A stretch of 14,622 nucleotides of DNA from Candidatus Omnitrophota bacterium (GTDB taxonomy: Bacteria > Omnitrophota > Gorgyraeia > Gygaellales > Profunditerraquicolaceae): contig JALOBQ010000015.1 of the NCBI GenBank assembly GCA_023228185.1, forward strand, positions 1 to 14,622, given 5' to 3'. How positions within the stretch are numbered: the stretch's first letter is position 1; every line of letters starts with the position of its first letter. The notes under the pieces are model-generated. The model saw only the letters and a list, made by a program, of their open reading frames with translations, did no database searches and was not told where the DNA came from. The translations under genes and the position numbers were made by a program. Below, piece by piece: positions 7,958-14,622 of this stretch.

Positions 7958-7978
7958 TACACTCTACATACTAGATTA
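7958..7978 (+). repeat. 7-bp-periodic TA-rich tract before ATPase gene 1
   Basis: The spacer between the MshEN gene and the first ATPase reads as three heptads, TACACTC, TACATAC and TAGATTA, the last sharing its final A with the ATG at 7978. There is no Shine-Dalgarno here. A comparable tract with a 7-bp period precedes the second ATPase gene. Confidence 0.45.
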
Positions 7979-9693
7979 TGTTATCGCTAAAAGACCGTCT
8001 TACCGAAATCCTGATCCACAATAAACTGCTCACCCAAGAACAGCTTGATCAAGCTCTAAGCCTGCAAAAAGAAAAAGGCGGGAGACTCAGTGATATTATC
8101 GTTGGTTTAAAACTGATCAAAGAGAACGAACTGATCACTATCCTTAGCGAAAGCCTGGGCCTGCCTTTGATTGATTTAAAACGTTTCAAAATTGACCTTG
8201 AAGTAGTCAAGCTTGTTCCCGTTGAAGCTGCCAAACACTACCAGATTATTCCGATTTCTAAAATGGGGGATACAATTACCCTAGCAATGGCAGATCCTTT
8301 GAATATCTTTACGATTGATTATGTTCAATCGCTTACCGGATACAAAATCAACCCGATTATTTCTTCCGTACAGGATATTACGCAAACCATTGAGATGTCT
8401 TATCCGGATACGACTAAAGGCCTGATTGATGACCTGGTTAAAGAAATGGCCGTAACTTCTATTGAATTGATTAAAGAAGAAAAAGAGGTTTCTCTCAGCG
8501 ACCAGGAATTAGGCAGGATCAGCCAGGAAGCCCCGGTAATTAAAGTAACGAATATGATTCTTGAAGAGGCGGTTAAACATAAGTCTTCGGATGTGCTGAT
8601 TGAGCCTTTTGATAAAAAACTTCGCGTGCGTTTTCGCGTGGATGGTATCCTGCAGGAGCAGAAGGCACCTCCCCGGAATATGCACGCGTCGATTGTTTCC
8701 AGGATTAAAGTTATGTCAGAATTGAATATCGCTGAACACCGCCTGCCGCAGGACGGGCGTTTTAAAATTAAATTAATGAACCGCGAAGTGGATTTTCGTG
8801 TTTCAATTTTACCTTCCAGCTTCGGCGAAAAAATCGCTTTGCGTATCTTAGATAAATCAGAGGCCAAACTGGATATCGAAAAACTCGGGTTTTCGGATTA
8901 TTCCTCGGAAACATTAAAAAAAGTTTCCCGCCTGCCGCATGGGATGATTTTGGTCTGCGGCCCAACGGGCAGCGGTAAAACAACCACGTTATATTCAGTT
9001 TTAAAATATGTGGATAGCCCGGATAAAAATATCGTTACCGTTGAAGATCCGGTTGAATATCAGTTGGAGGGAATCAATCAGGTTACATCGCGGCCTGAAA
9101 TCGGCCTGACTTTTGCCAGTGCTTTACGTTCGATATTAAGGCAGGATCCTAACGTGATTATGATCGGCGAGATCCGTGATTACGAAACCGTGGATATCGC
9201 TATTAAAAGCGCTTTGACTGGGCATCTTGTTTTATCAACATTGCACACGACCACTGCTCCCGGAGCGATTGTCCGCCTGGTGAATATGGGGGTTGAGCCG
9301 TATTTAATCAATTCTTCTCTAATCTGCGTGATGGCGCAAAGGCTTGTGCGTAAGGTTTGCCCATATTGTAAAGAAAGCTATATCTTAAAGAAAGAAATTG
9401 CCGAAAGTTTGAAACTTGATTTCAGTAAGATGGGTAAGGCGGAATTTTTCCGGGGAAAAGGATGCGCGCATTGTTTTAACAGCGGCTCAAGCGGCAGGAC
9501 AGTGATTGCCGAGACACTTTTACTTAGCCAGAGAATAAGGGACCTTATCTTAAACGGCTCTTCAGAGCAGTTTATTAAACAACAGGCTCGTAAGGAAGGG
9601 ATGCAAACTTTACGCGAGGATGGCGTGAACTCCGCCTTAAGAGGGTTAACCACTCTTGAGGAAGTAGTCCGGGTAACTGCGCCGGACGAATGA
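7978..9693 (+). CDS. GspE/PilB-type assembly ATPase 1 (divergent)
   Basis: This 571-aa secretion/pilus ATPase has an N-terminal MshEN-like domain (about 1-140), a linker and a RecA-type ATPase core. Walker A is GPTGSGKT (328-335), the Walker B region is VIMIGEIRD (393-401), and the arginine-rich RLPQDGRFK is at 255-263. A zinc-type four-cysteine module has Cys461/Cys464 and Cys496/Cys499. Such hexamers power pseudopilin assembly. Two motifs deviate: the Asp-box reads SSDVLIEP (Leu207 where His is usual in SDIHIEP) and the His-box reads STLHTTTAP instead of STLHTNDA. Both MshEN repeats keep Arg (Arg7, Arg36) but lose the following Gly. It is paralogous to the next gene. The extension-type class (PilB/GspE, not PilT) follows from the MshEN and Cys modules. 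Confidence 0.93.
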   Translation: MLSLKDRLTEILIHNKLLTQEQLDQALSLQKEKGGRLSDIIVGLKLIKENELITILSESLGLPLIDLKRFKIDLEVVKLVPVEAAKHYQIIPISKMGDTITLAMADPLNIFTIDYVQSLTGYKINPIISSVQDITQTIEMSYPDTTKGLIDDLVKEMAVTSIELIKEEKEVSLSDQELGRISQEAPVIKVTNMILEEAVKHKSSDVLIEPFDKKLRVRFRVDGILQEQKAPPRNMHASIVSRIKVMSELNIAEHRLPQDGRFKIKLMNREVDFRVSILPSSFGEKIALRILDKSEAKLDIEKLGFSDYSSETLKKVSRLPHGMILVCGPTGSGKTTTLYSVLKYVDSPDKNIVTVEDPVEYQLEGINQVTSRPEIGLTFASALRSILRQDPNVIMIGEIRDYETVDIAIKSALTGHLVLSTLHTTTAPGAIVRLVNMGVEPYLINSSLICVMAQRLVRKVCPYCKESYILKKEIAESLKLDFSKMGKAEFFRGKGCAHCFNSGSSGRTVIAETLLLSQRIRDLILNGSSEQFIKQQARKEGMQTLREDGVNSALRGLTTLEEVVRVTAPDE

Positions 9694-9723
9694 GTTAGTA
9701 TGTGGTATATAACAGTAGAAAAA

Positions 9724-9751
9724 CCTATCACCTAGAACCTAACACCTAATT
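9724..9751 (+). repeat. Four CCTA-heptads in the spacer before ATPase gene 2
   Basis: The 60-bp gap between the ATPase genes ends in four tandem heptads: CCTATCA, CCTAGAA, CCTAACA and CCTAATT (9724-9751), 2 bp before the ATG at 9754. No Shine-Dalgarno is present. The rest of the gap (9694-9723) is A/T-rich with a TATATA at 9706 but no matching -35 box. Confidence 0.7.
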
Positions 9752-9753
9752 TT

Positions 9754-11469
9754 ATGCATTCATTAAAAGAAAATATAATCGACATATTGCTAAAAAGCAA
9801 ACTGATCAATAAAGAGCAGTTAGATAAGGCTCTGCAGTTGCAGAAAACAAAAAATCTGCCTTTACGCAAAGTTTTAATTGAAGAGCATATCGCTTCTGAG
9901 GATGTATTGCTCTCTTTATTTTCCGAGCAGCTTTATATGCCGACGATGCATCTTTCCCGTTTTAAATTTGACCGCGCGGTAGTGAATATGGTTTCTGAAC
10001 GTATTGCCAGGCTTTATAATATTATTCCTTTATCTAAAATGGGTAATACTCTAACTATTGCGATTGCCGATCCGCTGGACATACTGGCATTAGATGATCT
10101 GAAAAATTTTACCGGTTGTGATATTGATATTGTTCTAAGCCCGGAAGAGGATATCTTGAAATGTATTGAAAATCAGTTTAGTAAAGAGGTTAAAGATATG
10201 GCCTCGATCCTCAGGGATTCAAGCGTGGCTAAAGAAAGCAGCGGTTCTACCGCTGATACCAAGCTTTTAAAACCTGACGAGTTAGAGATTAGCAGCGCGC
10301 TTGAAGACAGCCAAAAAGCGCCGATTGTGCAGTTAGTCGATATTATGCTGGCGCAGGCTTTGAAAAGAAGGGCGTCGGATATTCATATTGAGCCGGAGTT
10401 TGATTGTTTGCGTATTCGCTATCGTATTGACGGCACGTTGCACGACGTAATTAAAGTGCCTCGGGTAAATCAGAATGCTATTCTGGCAAGATTGAAAATT
10501 ATTTCTAATCTGGATATTACGGAAAACCGCGTTCCGCAGGATGGCCGTTTTAAAGTAAAATTTGATGGCCACGAAGTGGATTTTCGCGTTTCCAGCCTTC
10601 CGACGACATTCGGCCAGAAATTTGTTTTGCGCGCTTTGGATAAAGGAAACCTTTCTATTGGTTTGGATAAATTGGGTTTTTCCGAGCAGCCGGCAGCTGT
10701 TTTTAAAACTGCGATTGCCAAACCCTTTGGGATGATTCTGGTTACCGGGCCCACGGGAAGCGGTAAATCCACGACTTTGTATTCGGTTTTAAACCAGTTG
10801 AATACTCCGCAAGTGAATATCGTTACTATTGAAGACCCGGTTGAGTATCAGGTTGAAGGAATCACTCAAATTCAGGTCAAGCCTGATATTGGCTTGAATT
10901 TTGCTTCCGGCCTGCGCGCTCTTTTACGCCAGAGTCCGGACGTGATTATGATCGGCGAGATTCGTGATTCAGAAACCGCGGATATCGCCATTAAAGCGGC
11001 TTTAACCGGACAGGTCGTGCTTTCTACGTTGCATACTAACGACGCGATCTCCAGTATTACGCGTTTAATCGATATGGGCGTTGAACCGTGTTTAGTCGCC
11101 TCCAGCGTGGTAATGCTTTGCGCACAGCGCCTGGCGCGAAAGCTTTGCGTAAAATGCCGAAAACCAGTAGAAGTAGAAGATGAATTCCTAAGGAAAATTG
11201 GTTTTAAGGAGAAAGCCGTATTTTATAAAGCGGATGGTTGTAAGTATTGCAATAATACCGGTATGCATGGTAGAATTGCTGTATTAGAAACTTTACTTAT
11301 TGATGACACGATCAGGCAGATGATTATTCAAAAGAAATCGCTTGATGAAATTAAAGAATACGCGGTGAATGTGCGCAAGATGAAAACTCTCAGGGATGAC
11401 GCTTTTCTTAAAGTAAAAGAAGGGTCAATTGCTTTGGAAGAAGCGTTACGTATTACTACCGAGGAATAA
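9754..11469 (+). CDS. GspE/PilB-type assembly ATPase 2
   Basis: This is a second 571-aa ATPase of the same family, aligning with ATPase 1 over its whole length. It has an MshEN-like N-terminal domain (about 1-140), a Ser-rich linker (about 150-185), and a core with Asp-box ASDIHIEPEFD (207-217), RVPQDGRFK (259-267), Walker A GPTGSGKS (332-339), Walker B region VIMIGEIRD (397-405) and His-box STLHTND (424-430). The Cys pairs are 465/468 and 496/499. Every motor motif is canonical, so this is likely the main hydrolase. Its MshEN repeats lack both the Arg and Gly positions (Asn7 and Pro36 in place of Arg), so c-di-GMP binding is doubtful. The next gene follows 3 bp after the stop. Confidence 0.95.
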   Translation: MHSLKENIIDILLKSKLINKEQLDKALQLQKTKNLPLRKVLIEEHIASEDVLLSLFSEQLYMPTMHLSRFKFDRAVVNMVSERIARLYNIIPLSKMGNTLTIAIADPLDILALDDLKNFTGCDIDIVLSPEEDILKCIENQFSKEVKDMASILRDSSVAKESSGSTADTKLLKPDELEISSALEDSQKAPIVQLVDIMLAQALKRRASDIHIEPEFDCLRIRYRIDGTLHDVIKVPRVNQNAILARLKIISNLDITENRVPQDGRFKVKFDGHEVDFRVSSLPTTFGQKFVLRALDKGNLSIGLDKLGFSEQPAAVFKTAIAKPFGMILVTGPTGSGKSTTLYSVLNQLNTPQVNIVTIEDPVEYQVEGITQIQVKPDIGLNFASGLRALLRQSPDVIMIGEIRDSETADIAIKAALTGQVVLSTLHTNDAISSITRLIDMGVEPCLVASSVVMLCAQRLARKLCVKCRKPVEVEDEFLRKIGFKEKAVFYKADGCKYCNNTGMHGRIAVLETLLIDDTIRQMIIQKKSLDEIKEYAVNVRKMKTLRDDAFLKVKEGSIALEEALRITTEE

Positions 11470-11472
11470 ACG

Positions 11473-12543
11473 ATGAAAATAAATGGTAAGTTACTTTTAA
11501 TTTGTGATGACGCATCGTTTACTGCTTATTTATTAGAAGGGTTACTCAGGTTGGGCGATTTTACGATCGTTGAGAAGCAGGGTCTTGCGCAGGGGCTGGA
11601 GGCAAAAAAAGAAGAGAGTTTTGACCTGCTTTTTTTAAGGCACGGTATGCCTGGTTTGGATATTGGCAATTTCATGGCAGAGGTCAGGAAAATTGATTCT
11701 GATTGCATAGTTATTCTACTTGTTGGCCAACTTGATGACAATGAGATTGAAAATTTAGCCGAGATGGGCATTTATGATTTTATCAGCCGTCGGACAAGCC
11801 AGGAGAGGATTAATTTTGTTGTTGATAAAGGCATCAGGCTGCATGGGTTGTTGGCTTCGGCGCGTAGGTTAAACGTCGGTTTAAAAGAAACAAATAGTTC
11901 TCTTGAGAAACAAAATATTCTTTTAGCTAAAAGGATTGAGGATTCAGCCAAATCATTAAGCCGGCTTTATGAAGATTTGCGTTCAACCTATATGCGTACA
12001 ATCAGGGTGCTTGCCCAGGCAATCGACGCCCGCGACCATTACACGCACAGCCATTCTGAAAATGTCGCCCGCTACGCCGTGGCGATTGCCAGCCAAATGA
12101 ACCTTCCGGCAAAAGAAATTGAACTGATTCGCCAGGCATGCGAACTGCATGATTTAGGAAAAATCGGTATTGAGGACAGTATTTTGCTTAAGCCTTCGGA
12201 ATTAAATACGATGGAGTGGGAACAGATTAAGAAGCATCCTACTATCGGAGCGCAAATTTTAGAGCCCCTAACTTTTCTTAACGGGGTGGTGGATTTGATA
12301 AGGCAGCACCATGAGCATTATGACGGCACAGGTTATCCGGAAGGCAGGAAGGGCGAGGATATTTTGTTAGGGGCGAGGATTATCCACATTGCTGATGCTT
12401 ACGAAGCAATGTGCTCGGCGCGTTCCTACAGAAAAACGCCTTTTTCTAAAATGCAAGCCATTGAAGAAATAAAAAAGAATTCCGGTACTCAGTTTGACCC
12501 CAAGATCGTGGAAGTCTTCTTAAAGGTGGCCGATAATCTATGA
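11473..12543 (+). CDS. Pseudo-receiver/HD-GYP phosphodiesterase
   Basis: This 356-aa protein has a receiver-like domain (about 5-125), a helical linker (about 130-175) and an HD-GYP domain (about 175-356). The HD-GYP signatures look complete: HSENVARY (194-201), ELHDLGKIGI (224-233, His226-Asp227), KKHPTIGAQIL (253-263), HHEHYDGTGYP (279-289) and HIADAYEAM (305-313). Such domains hydrolyse c-di-GMP. The receiver keeps the acidic pair Asp12-Asp13, but the phospho-acceptor Asp is Arg56 (DLLFLRHGMPG) and the usual Lys-Pro near the end is Arg-Arg (FISRR), so it cannot be phosphorylated in the normal way. GAGGA at 11461-11465 is the ribosome site. It overlaps the gspF-like gene by 4 bp, tying c-di-GMP breakdown to the motor locus. 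Confidence 0.92.
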   Translation: MKINGKLLLICDDASFTAYLLEGLLRLGDFTIVEKQGLAQGLEAKKEESFDLLFLRHGMPGLDIGNFMAEVRKIDSDCIVILLVGQLDDNEIENLAEMGIYDFISRRTSQERINFVVDKGIRLHGLLASARRLNVGLKETNSSLEKQNILLAKRIEDSAKSLSRLYEDLRSTYMRTIRVLAQAIDARDHYTHSHSENVARYAVAIASQMNLPAKEIELIRQACELHDLGKIGIEDSILLKPSELNTMEWEQIKKHPTIGAQILEPLTFLNGVVDLIRQHHEHYDGTGYPEGRKGEDILLGARIIHIADAYEAMCSARSYRKTPFSKMQAIEEIKKNSGTQFDPKIVEVFLKVADNL

Positions 12544-13748
12544 ACGCTTATCAATATGCGGCAAAAGATAAAACAGGCAGAAACGTCAGCGGTATTTTAG
12601 AATGCGTCAACGAAATGGAAGTAGTCGAACTGCTGCATAAAAAAGAGTTGATCGTGGTATCAGTGGAGTTATCGACGAAGACTTCGGCAAGCCCAAAAGT
12701 AAAAGACAAAAAAGTTAAATTAGACGACCTGGTAATATTTTCCCGTCAGTTATCCACGATGATTGACGCGGGTATTCCGCTGGTAAATTCTTTGGGCATA
12801 TTAAGCGAGCAAATTGAATCGGAAAATTTAAGAGCCGTGGTGATGGCCGTGCGCAAAGATATCGAGGAAGGCACCAGCTTCTGCGACGCTTTGGCAAAAC
12901 ATCCGGGTGTTTTCTCGGAACTTTTTATTAATATGGTCAAAGCAGGCGAAACTAGCGGTATGCTGGATGAAGTTTTAGACCGCCTGGCGACTTTTCTGGA
13001 AAAGCAATCGGCATTAAACCGCAAGATCAGCTCAAGCCTTGTTTATCCGACATTAGTAGTAAGTATGTCGATGCTGATTACTGCCGTATTGCTTTTAAAA
13101 GTTGTGCCTACCTTTAAGGGCATTTTTGATTCTTTAGGCGGAACGCTTCCGATGCCCACGCAGGTGCTTATTTTTGTCAGTGACCTTTTAAGGAAATATT
13201 TTCTTTTTACCGTGATCGGGATTACCGCGGGTGTGATTGTCTTAAAGAAATATTTAAGCACCGAAATCGGCATGTATAGGTTTGATTCTTTTTTATTAAA
13301 CGCTCCGGTGATCGGATCGCTTTTCCGCAAACTTGCCGTGGCAAGATTTTCTCGTACATTTTCTACGCTTGTAAAAAGCGGGGTTTCAATACTTAGCGCT
13401 CTTGAGATTGTCAGTAAAACATCAGGCAATAAAGTAGTTGAGGAGTCAATTCTGAATTGCTCAAAAAGCGTTTGCGACGGCGAGCCTATTTCGCGGCCTT
13501 TGGCAAAAAGCGGCGTTTTTCCTCCGATGGTTACCAGGATGATCAGCGTAGGCGAGCAAACAGGCCAGCTTGAAAAGATGCTTTCTAAAATCGCCGATTT
13601 TTACGATGAGCAGGTGGATGCCGCGGCAAGCGGCTTGACCAGTATGATTGAGCCTTTAGTAATTGCGTTCTTGGGTGTAGTTATTGGAGGCATCGTAATC
13701 GCGTTGTTTCTACCGATATTTAAGTTATCCCAGCTTATGGCGCATTGA
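12540..13748 (+). CDS. GspF/PilC inner-membrane platform protein
   Basis: This 402-aa protein has the type II secretion F layout: an N-terminal cytoplasmic part opening with AYQYAAKDKTGRNVSG (3-18), two homologous T2SSF domains (about 67-190 and 269-391) and three membrane helices (about 168-190, 219-236, 371-395). Paired motifs are FSRQLSTMIDAGIPL (67-81) with FSRTFSTLVKSGVSIL (270-285), and KAGETSGML (134-142) with SVGEQTGQLEKML (336-348). It anchors the assembly ATPase and organises pseudopilin insertion. The length is typical. The ATG overlaps the previous stop, with AAGGTGG at 12523-12529 as ribosome site. It is the last gene of the operon; no pseudopilin, peptidase or secretin gene follows before the rRNA operon. 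Confidence 0.95.
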   Translation: MNAYQYAAKDKTGRNVSGILECVNEMEVVELLHKKELIVVSVELSTKTSASPKVKDKKVKLDDLVIFSRQLSTMIDAGIPLVNSLGILSEQIESENLRAVVMAVRKDIEEGTSFCDALAKHPGVFSELFINMVKAGETSGMLDEVLDRLATFLEKQSALNRKISSSLVYPTLVVSMSMLITAVLLLKVVPTFKGIFDSLGGTLPMPTQVLIFVSDLLRKYFLFTVIGITAGVIVLKKYLSTEIGMYRFDSFLLNAPVIGSLFRKLAVARFSRTFSTLVKSGVSILSALEIVSKTSGNKVVEESILNCSKSVCDGEPISRPLAKSGVFPPMVTRMISVGEQTGQLEKMLSKIADFYDEQVDAAASGLTSMIEPLVIAFLGVVIGGIVIALFLPIFKLSQLMAH

Positions 13749-13800
13749 TTTTCGCGAGAGGCGAAGAGTGTAAGTTTTGCAGTAGGTTAGGGCTTCTGTT

Positions 13801-13866
13801 AATAAAAAAAATAGCCAAAAAATAATTGAAAATAATTCTTGACAAAAAACGGATTTGGAATAAAAT
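13801..13866 (+). promoter_or_regulatory. rRNA-type promoter with UP-like A/T tract
   Basis: A perfect -35 TTGACA (13839-13844) and a -10 TAAAAT (13861-13866) are 16 bp apart. The 38 bp upstream are nearly all A/T with A-runs, like the UP elements of strong rRNA promoters. Transcription would begin near 13873. It probably drives the rRNA operon, but a terminator lies between it and 16S. Confidence 0.75.
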
Positions 13867-13872
13867 ACAAAC

Positions 13873-14016
13873 TCCCACCATTAAGGTAGGTATTCACTAA
13901 ATATTGTGAAGAAAATTATAAAAGCATCGGTTGTTGACAATTTCTAACTTTTAAAGAGATCGGCAGTTGGGGCATAATAGATTTTCACCCCGGTAATTGT
14001 CGGGGTGATTTTTTTT
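13873..14016 (+). ncRNA. Possible small RNA or attenuated rRNA leader
   Basis: A transcript from the strong promoter would run about 145 nt to a Rho-independent terminator. It could fold into CCnACC/GGTAGG (13874-13890, one mismatch), TTCAC/GTGAA (13893-13910, 8-nt loop) and the terminator stem. GGGG at 13969-13972 could pair with CCCC at 13988-13991, competing with the terminator. I recognise no known RNA family here. The alternative is simply the 5' part of the pre-rRNA. Confidence 0.25.
13985..14016 (+). terminator. Rho-independent terminator upstream of 16S
   Basis: TCACCCCG (13985-13992) and CGGGGTGA (14001-14008) form a perfect 8-bp stem with an 8-nt loop, followed by eight T residues (14009-14016). 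It could end transcripts from the pilus operon, from the promoter at 13839-13866, or both. It lies about 180 bp before 16S and before the boxA-like site, so boxA-mediated antitermination would act too late to bypass it. Confidence 0.85.
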
Positions 14017-14018
14017 GT

Positions 14019-14062
14019 CCTTCGACATTTCAGGCAGGACCTGAAAATTTAAGTGTTGAAGG
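14019..14062. repeat. Composite inverted repeat in the rRNA leader
   Basis: The outer arms CCTTCGACA (14019-14027) and TGTTGAAGG (14054-14062) pair over 9 bp with one G-U. Directly inside, TTTCAGG (14028-14034) and CCTGAAA (14040-14046) pair perfectly over 7 bp around a 5-nt loop, leaving a 7-nt one-sided bulge (14047-14053). It may be an rRNA leader structure or a dispersed palindromic repeat. Confidence 0.6.
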
Positions 14063-14065
14063 GTC

Positions 14066-14077
14066 GCTCTTTTGATA
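14066..14077 (+). promoter_or_regulatory. boxA-like antitermination site
   Basis: GCTCTTTTGATA resembles the rRNA boxA consensus (E. coli TGCTCTTTAACA; Bacillus forms with CTTTGAAA). It sits about 120 bp before 16S, a normal position. In the RNA it would recruit NusB/NusE to make rRNA transcription resistant to Rho. Confidence 0.5.
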
Positions 14078-14100
14078 ATTGATATAGCCAAGCGAGGCCA

Positions 14101-14128
14101 TGATAATTTCCGTTAAAAGAAGTTATCA
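14101..14128. repeat. Leader hairpin between boxA and 16S
   Basis: TGATAATTTC (14101-14110) pairs with GAAGTTATCA (14119-14128) over 10 bp with one G-U wobble and an 8-nt loop. It has no T-run, so it is more likely a leader folding or processing structure than a terminator. Confidence 0.5.
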
Positions 14129-14135
14129 GGGTCAA

Positions 14136-14162
14136 TTCACAATGAGGTACAAAAATTATAAA
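14136..14162 (+). promoter_or_regulatory. Weak candidate second rRNA promoter
   Basis: TTCACA (14136-14141, 5 of 6) and TATAAA (14157-14162, 5 of 6) are only 15 bp apart, which is suboptimal. Transcription would begin about 28 nt before 16S. It would let rRNA be made without crossing the terminator, but the evidence is thin. Confidence 0.2.
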
Positions 14163-14196
14163 TCATTAGAGCCTTCATACAAATTTATTCGAAATT

Positions 14197-14622
<426 letters not shown>

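Larger units (their letters stand above)
13749..14196 (+). other. Intergenic region and rRNA leader
   Basis: No protein gene or tRNA is visible in these 448 bp. From left to right it holds a weak TTCGC/GCGAA hairpin just after the gspF-like stop (no T-run), an A/T-rich stretch, a promoter, a short structured segment, a strong terminator, a composite hairpin, a boxA-like site, another hairpin and A/T-rich sequence up to 16S. The separate elements are listed individually. Confidence 0.8.

Noticed and set aside
8400..8867. 155-codon open frame on the minus strand
   Set aside because: It is antisense to ATPase 1, whose motifs are unambiguous on the plus strand. The peptide is Ser/Arg-rich, as expected from a shadow frame, with no recognisable domain.
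9724..9751. CRISPR-like array
   Set aside because: The units are 7 bp with no spacers, so this is a short periodic tract and not a CRISPR array.
13043..13429. 128-codon open frame on the minus strand
   Set aside because: It is antisense to the T2SSF domains of the GspF/PilC gene and has no ribosome site or family resemblance.
13934..13978. Second promoter using TTGACA at 13934 or CATAAT at 13973
   Set aside because: TTGACA has no -10 box 15-19 bp downstream. CATAAT has only a weak TTTAAA upstream and would start transcripts at the terminator.
13873..14016. tRNA gene in the rRNA leader
   Set aside because: There is no T-loop GTTCGA-type motif, acceptor pairing or CCA end; the G/C-rich hairpin is a terminator.

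Overview
The window looks like one end of a metagenome-assembled contig from an uncultured, Gram-negative-type, low-to-moderate GC bacterium. The best guess is the PVC superphylum, most likely Omnitrophota (formerly OP3). Two things support this. The partial 16S gene starting near 14197 carries GGAGGCTGC at the EUB338 probe site instead of the usual GGAGGCAGC; that variant is the one the EUB338-IV probe was designed for (Lentisphaerae/OP3 relatives). The gene set (an elongasome operon plus a type IV pilus/type II secretion motor locus rich in c-di-GMP domains) also fits. The assignment is an inference from about 425 nt of 16S and was not computed. The first 22 bases are not genomic: they match the end of the Illumina TruSeq adapter with one mismatch. 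The contig ends inside 16S, a usual place for an assembly to break.

Region 1 (24-5989) is a tightly packed operon for lateral cell-wall growth: the 3' end of mreB, then mreC, mreD, mrdA (PBP2) and rodA, with 4-bp stop/start overlaps at mreC-mreD and mrdA-rodA. A B12-binding-type radical SAM protein begins at the base after the rodA stop. Together these encode the Rod complex: MreB filaments, the MreC/MreD scaffold, the RodA glycosyltransferase and the PBP2 transpeptidase.

Region 2 (5979-13748) starts at a strong sigma70-like promoter (TTGCCA-17-TATAAT) overlapping a perfect inverted repeat. All its genes are on the plus strand: a membrane HAMP-GAF-GGDEF protein with a degenerate cyclase site; a free-standing MshEN domain protein; two tandem GspE/PilB-type ATPases, each 571 aa; a protein joining a receiver domain without its phospho-acceptor to an apparently intact HD-GYP phosphodiesterase; and a GspF/PilC inner-membrane platform protein. 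This reads as a pilus or secretion motor with its own c-di-GMP sensing and breakdown parts, several of which have lost canonical residues. Both ATPase genes lack a Shine-Dalgarno sequence and are preceded by short tracts with a 7-bp period.

Region 3 (13749-14622) is an rRNA operon start. An A/T-rich UP-like tract and a TTGACA-16-TAAAAT promoter are followed, unexpectedly, by a textbook Rho-independent terminator about 180 bp before 16S. After it come a composite hairpin, a boxA-like sequence, another hairpin and the 5' end of 16S rRNA. The promoter-to-terminator segment (about 145 nt) may be a small RNA or an attenuated leader.
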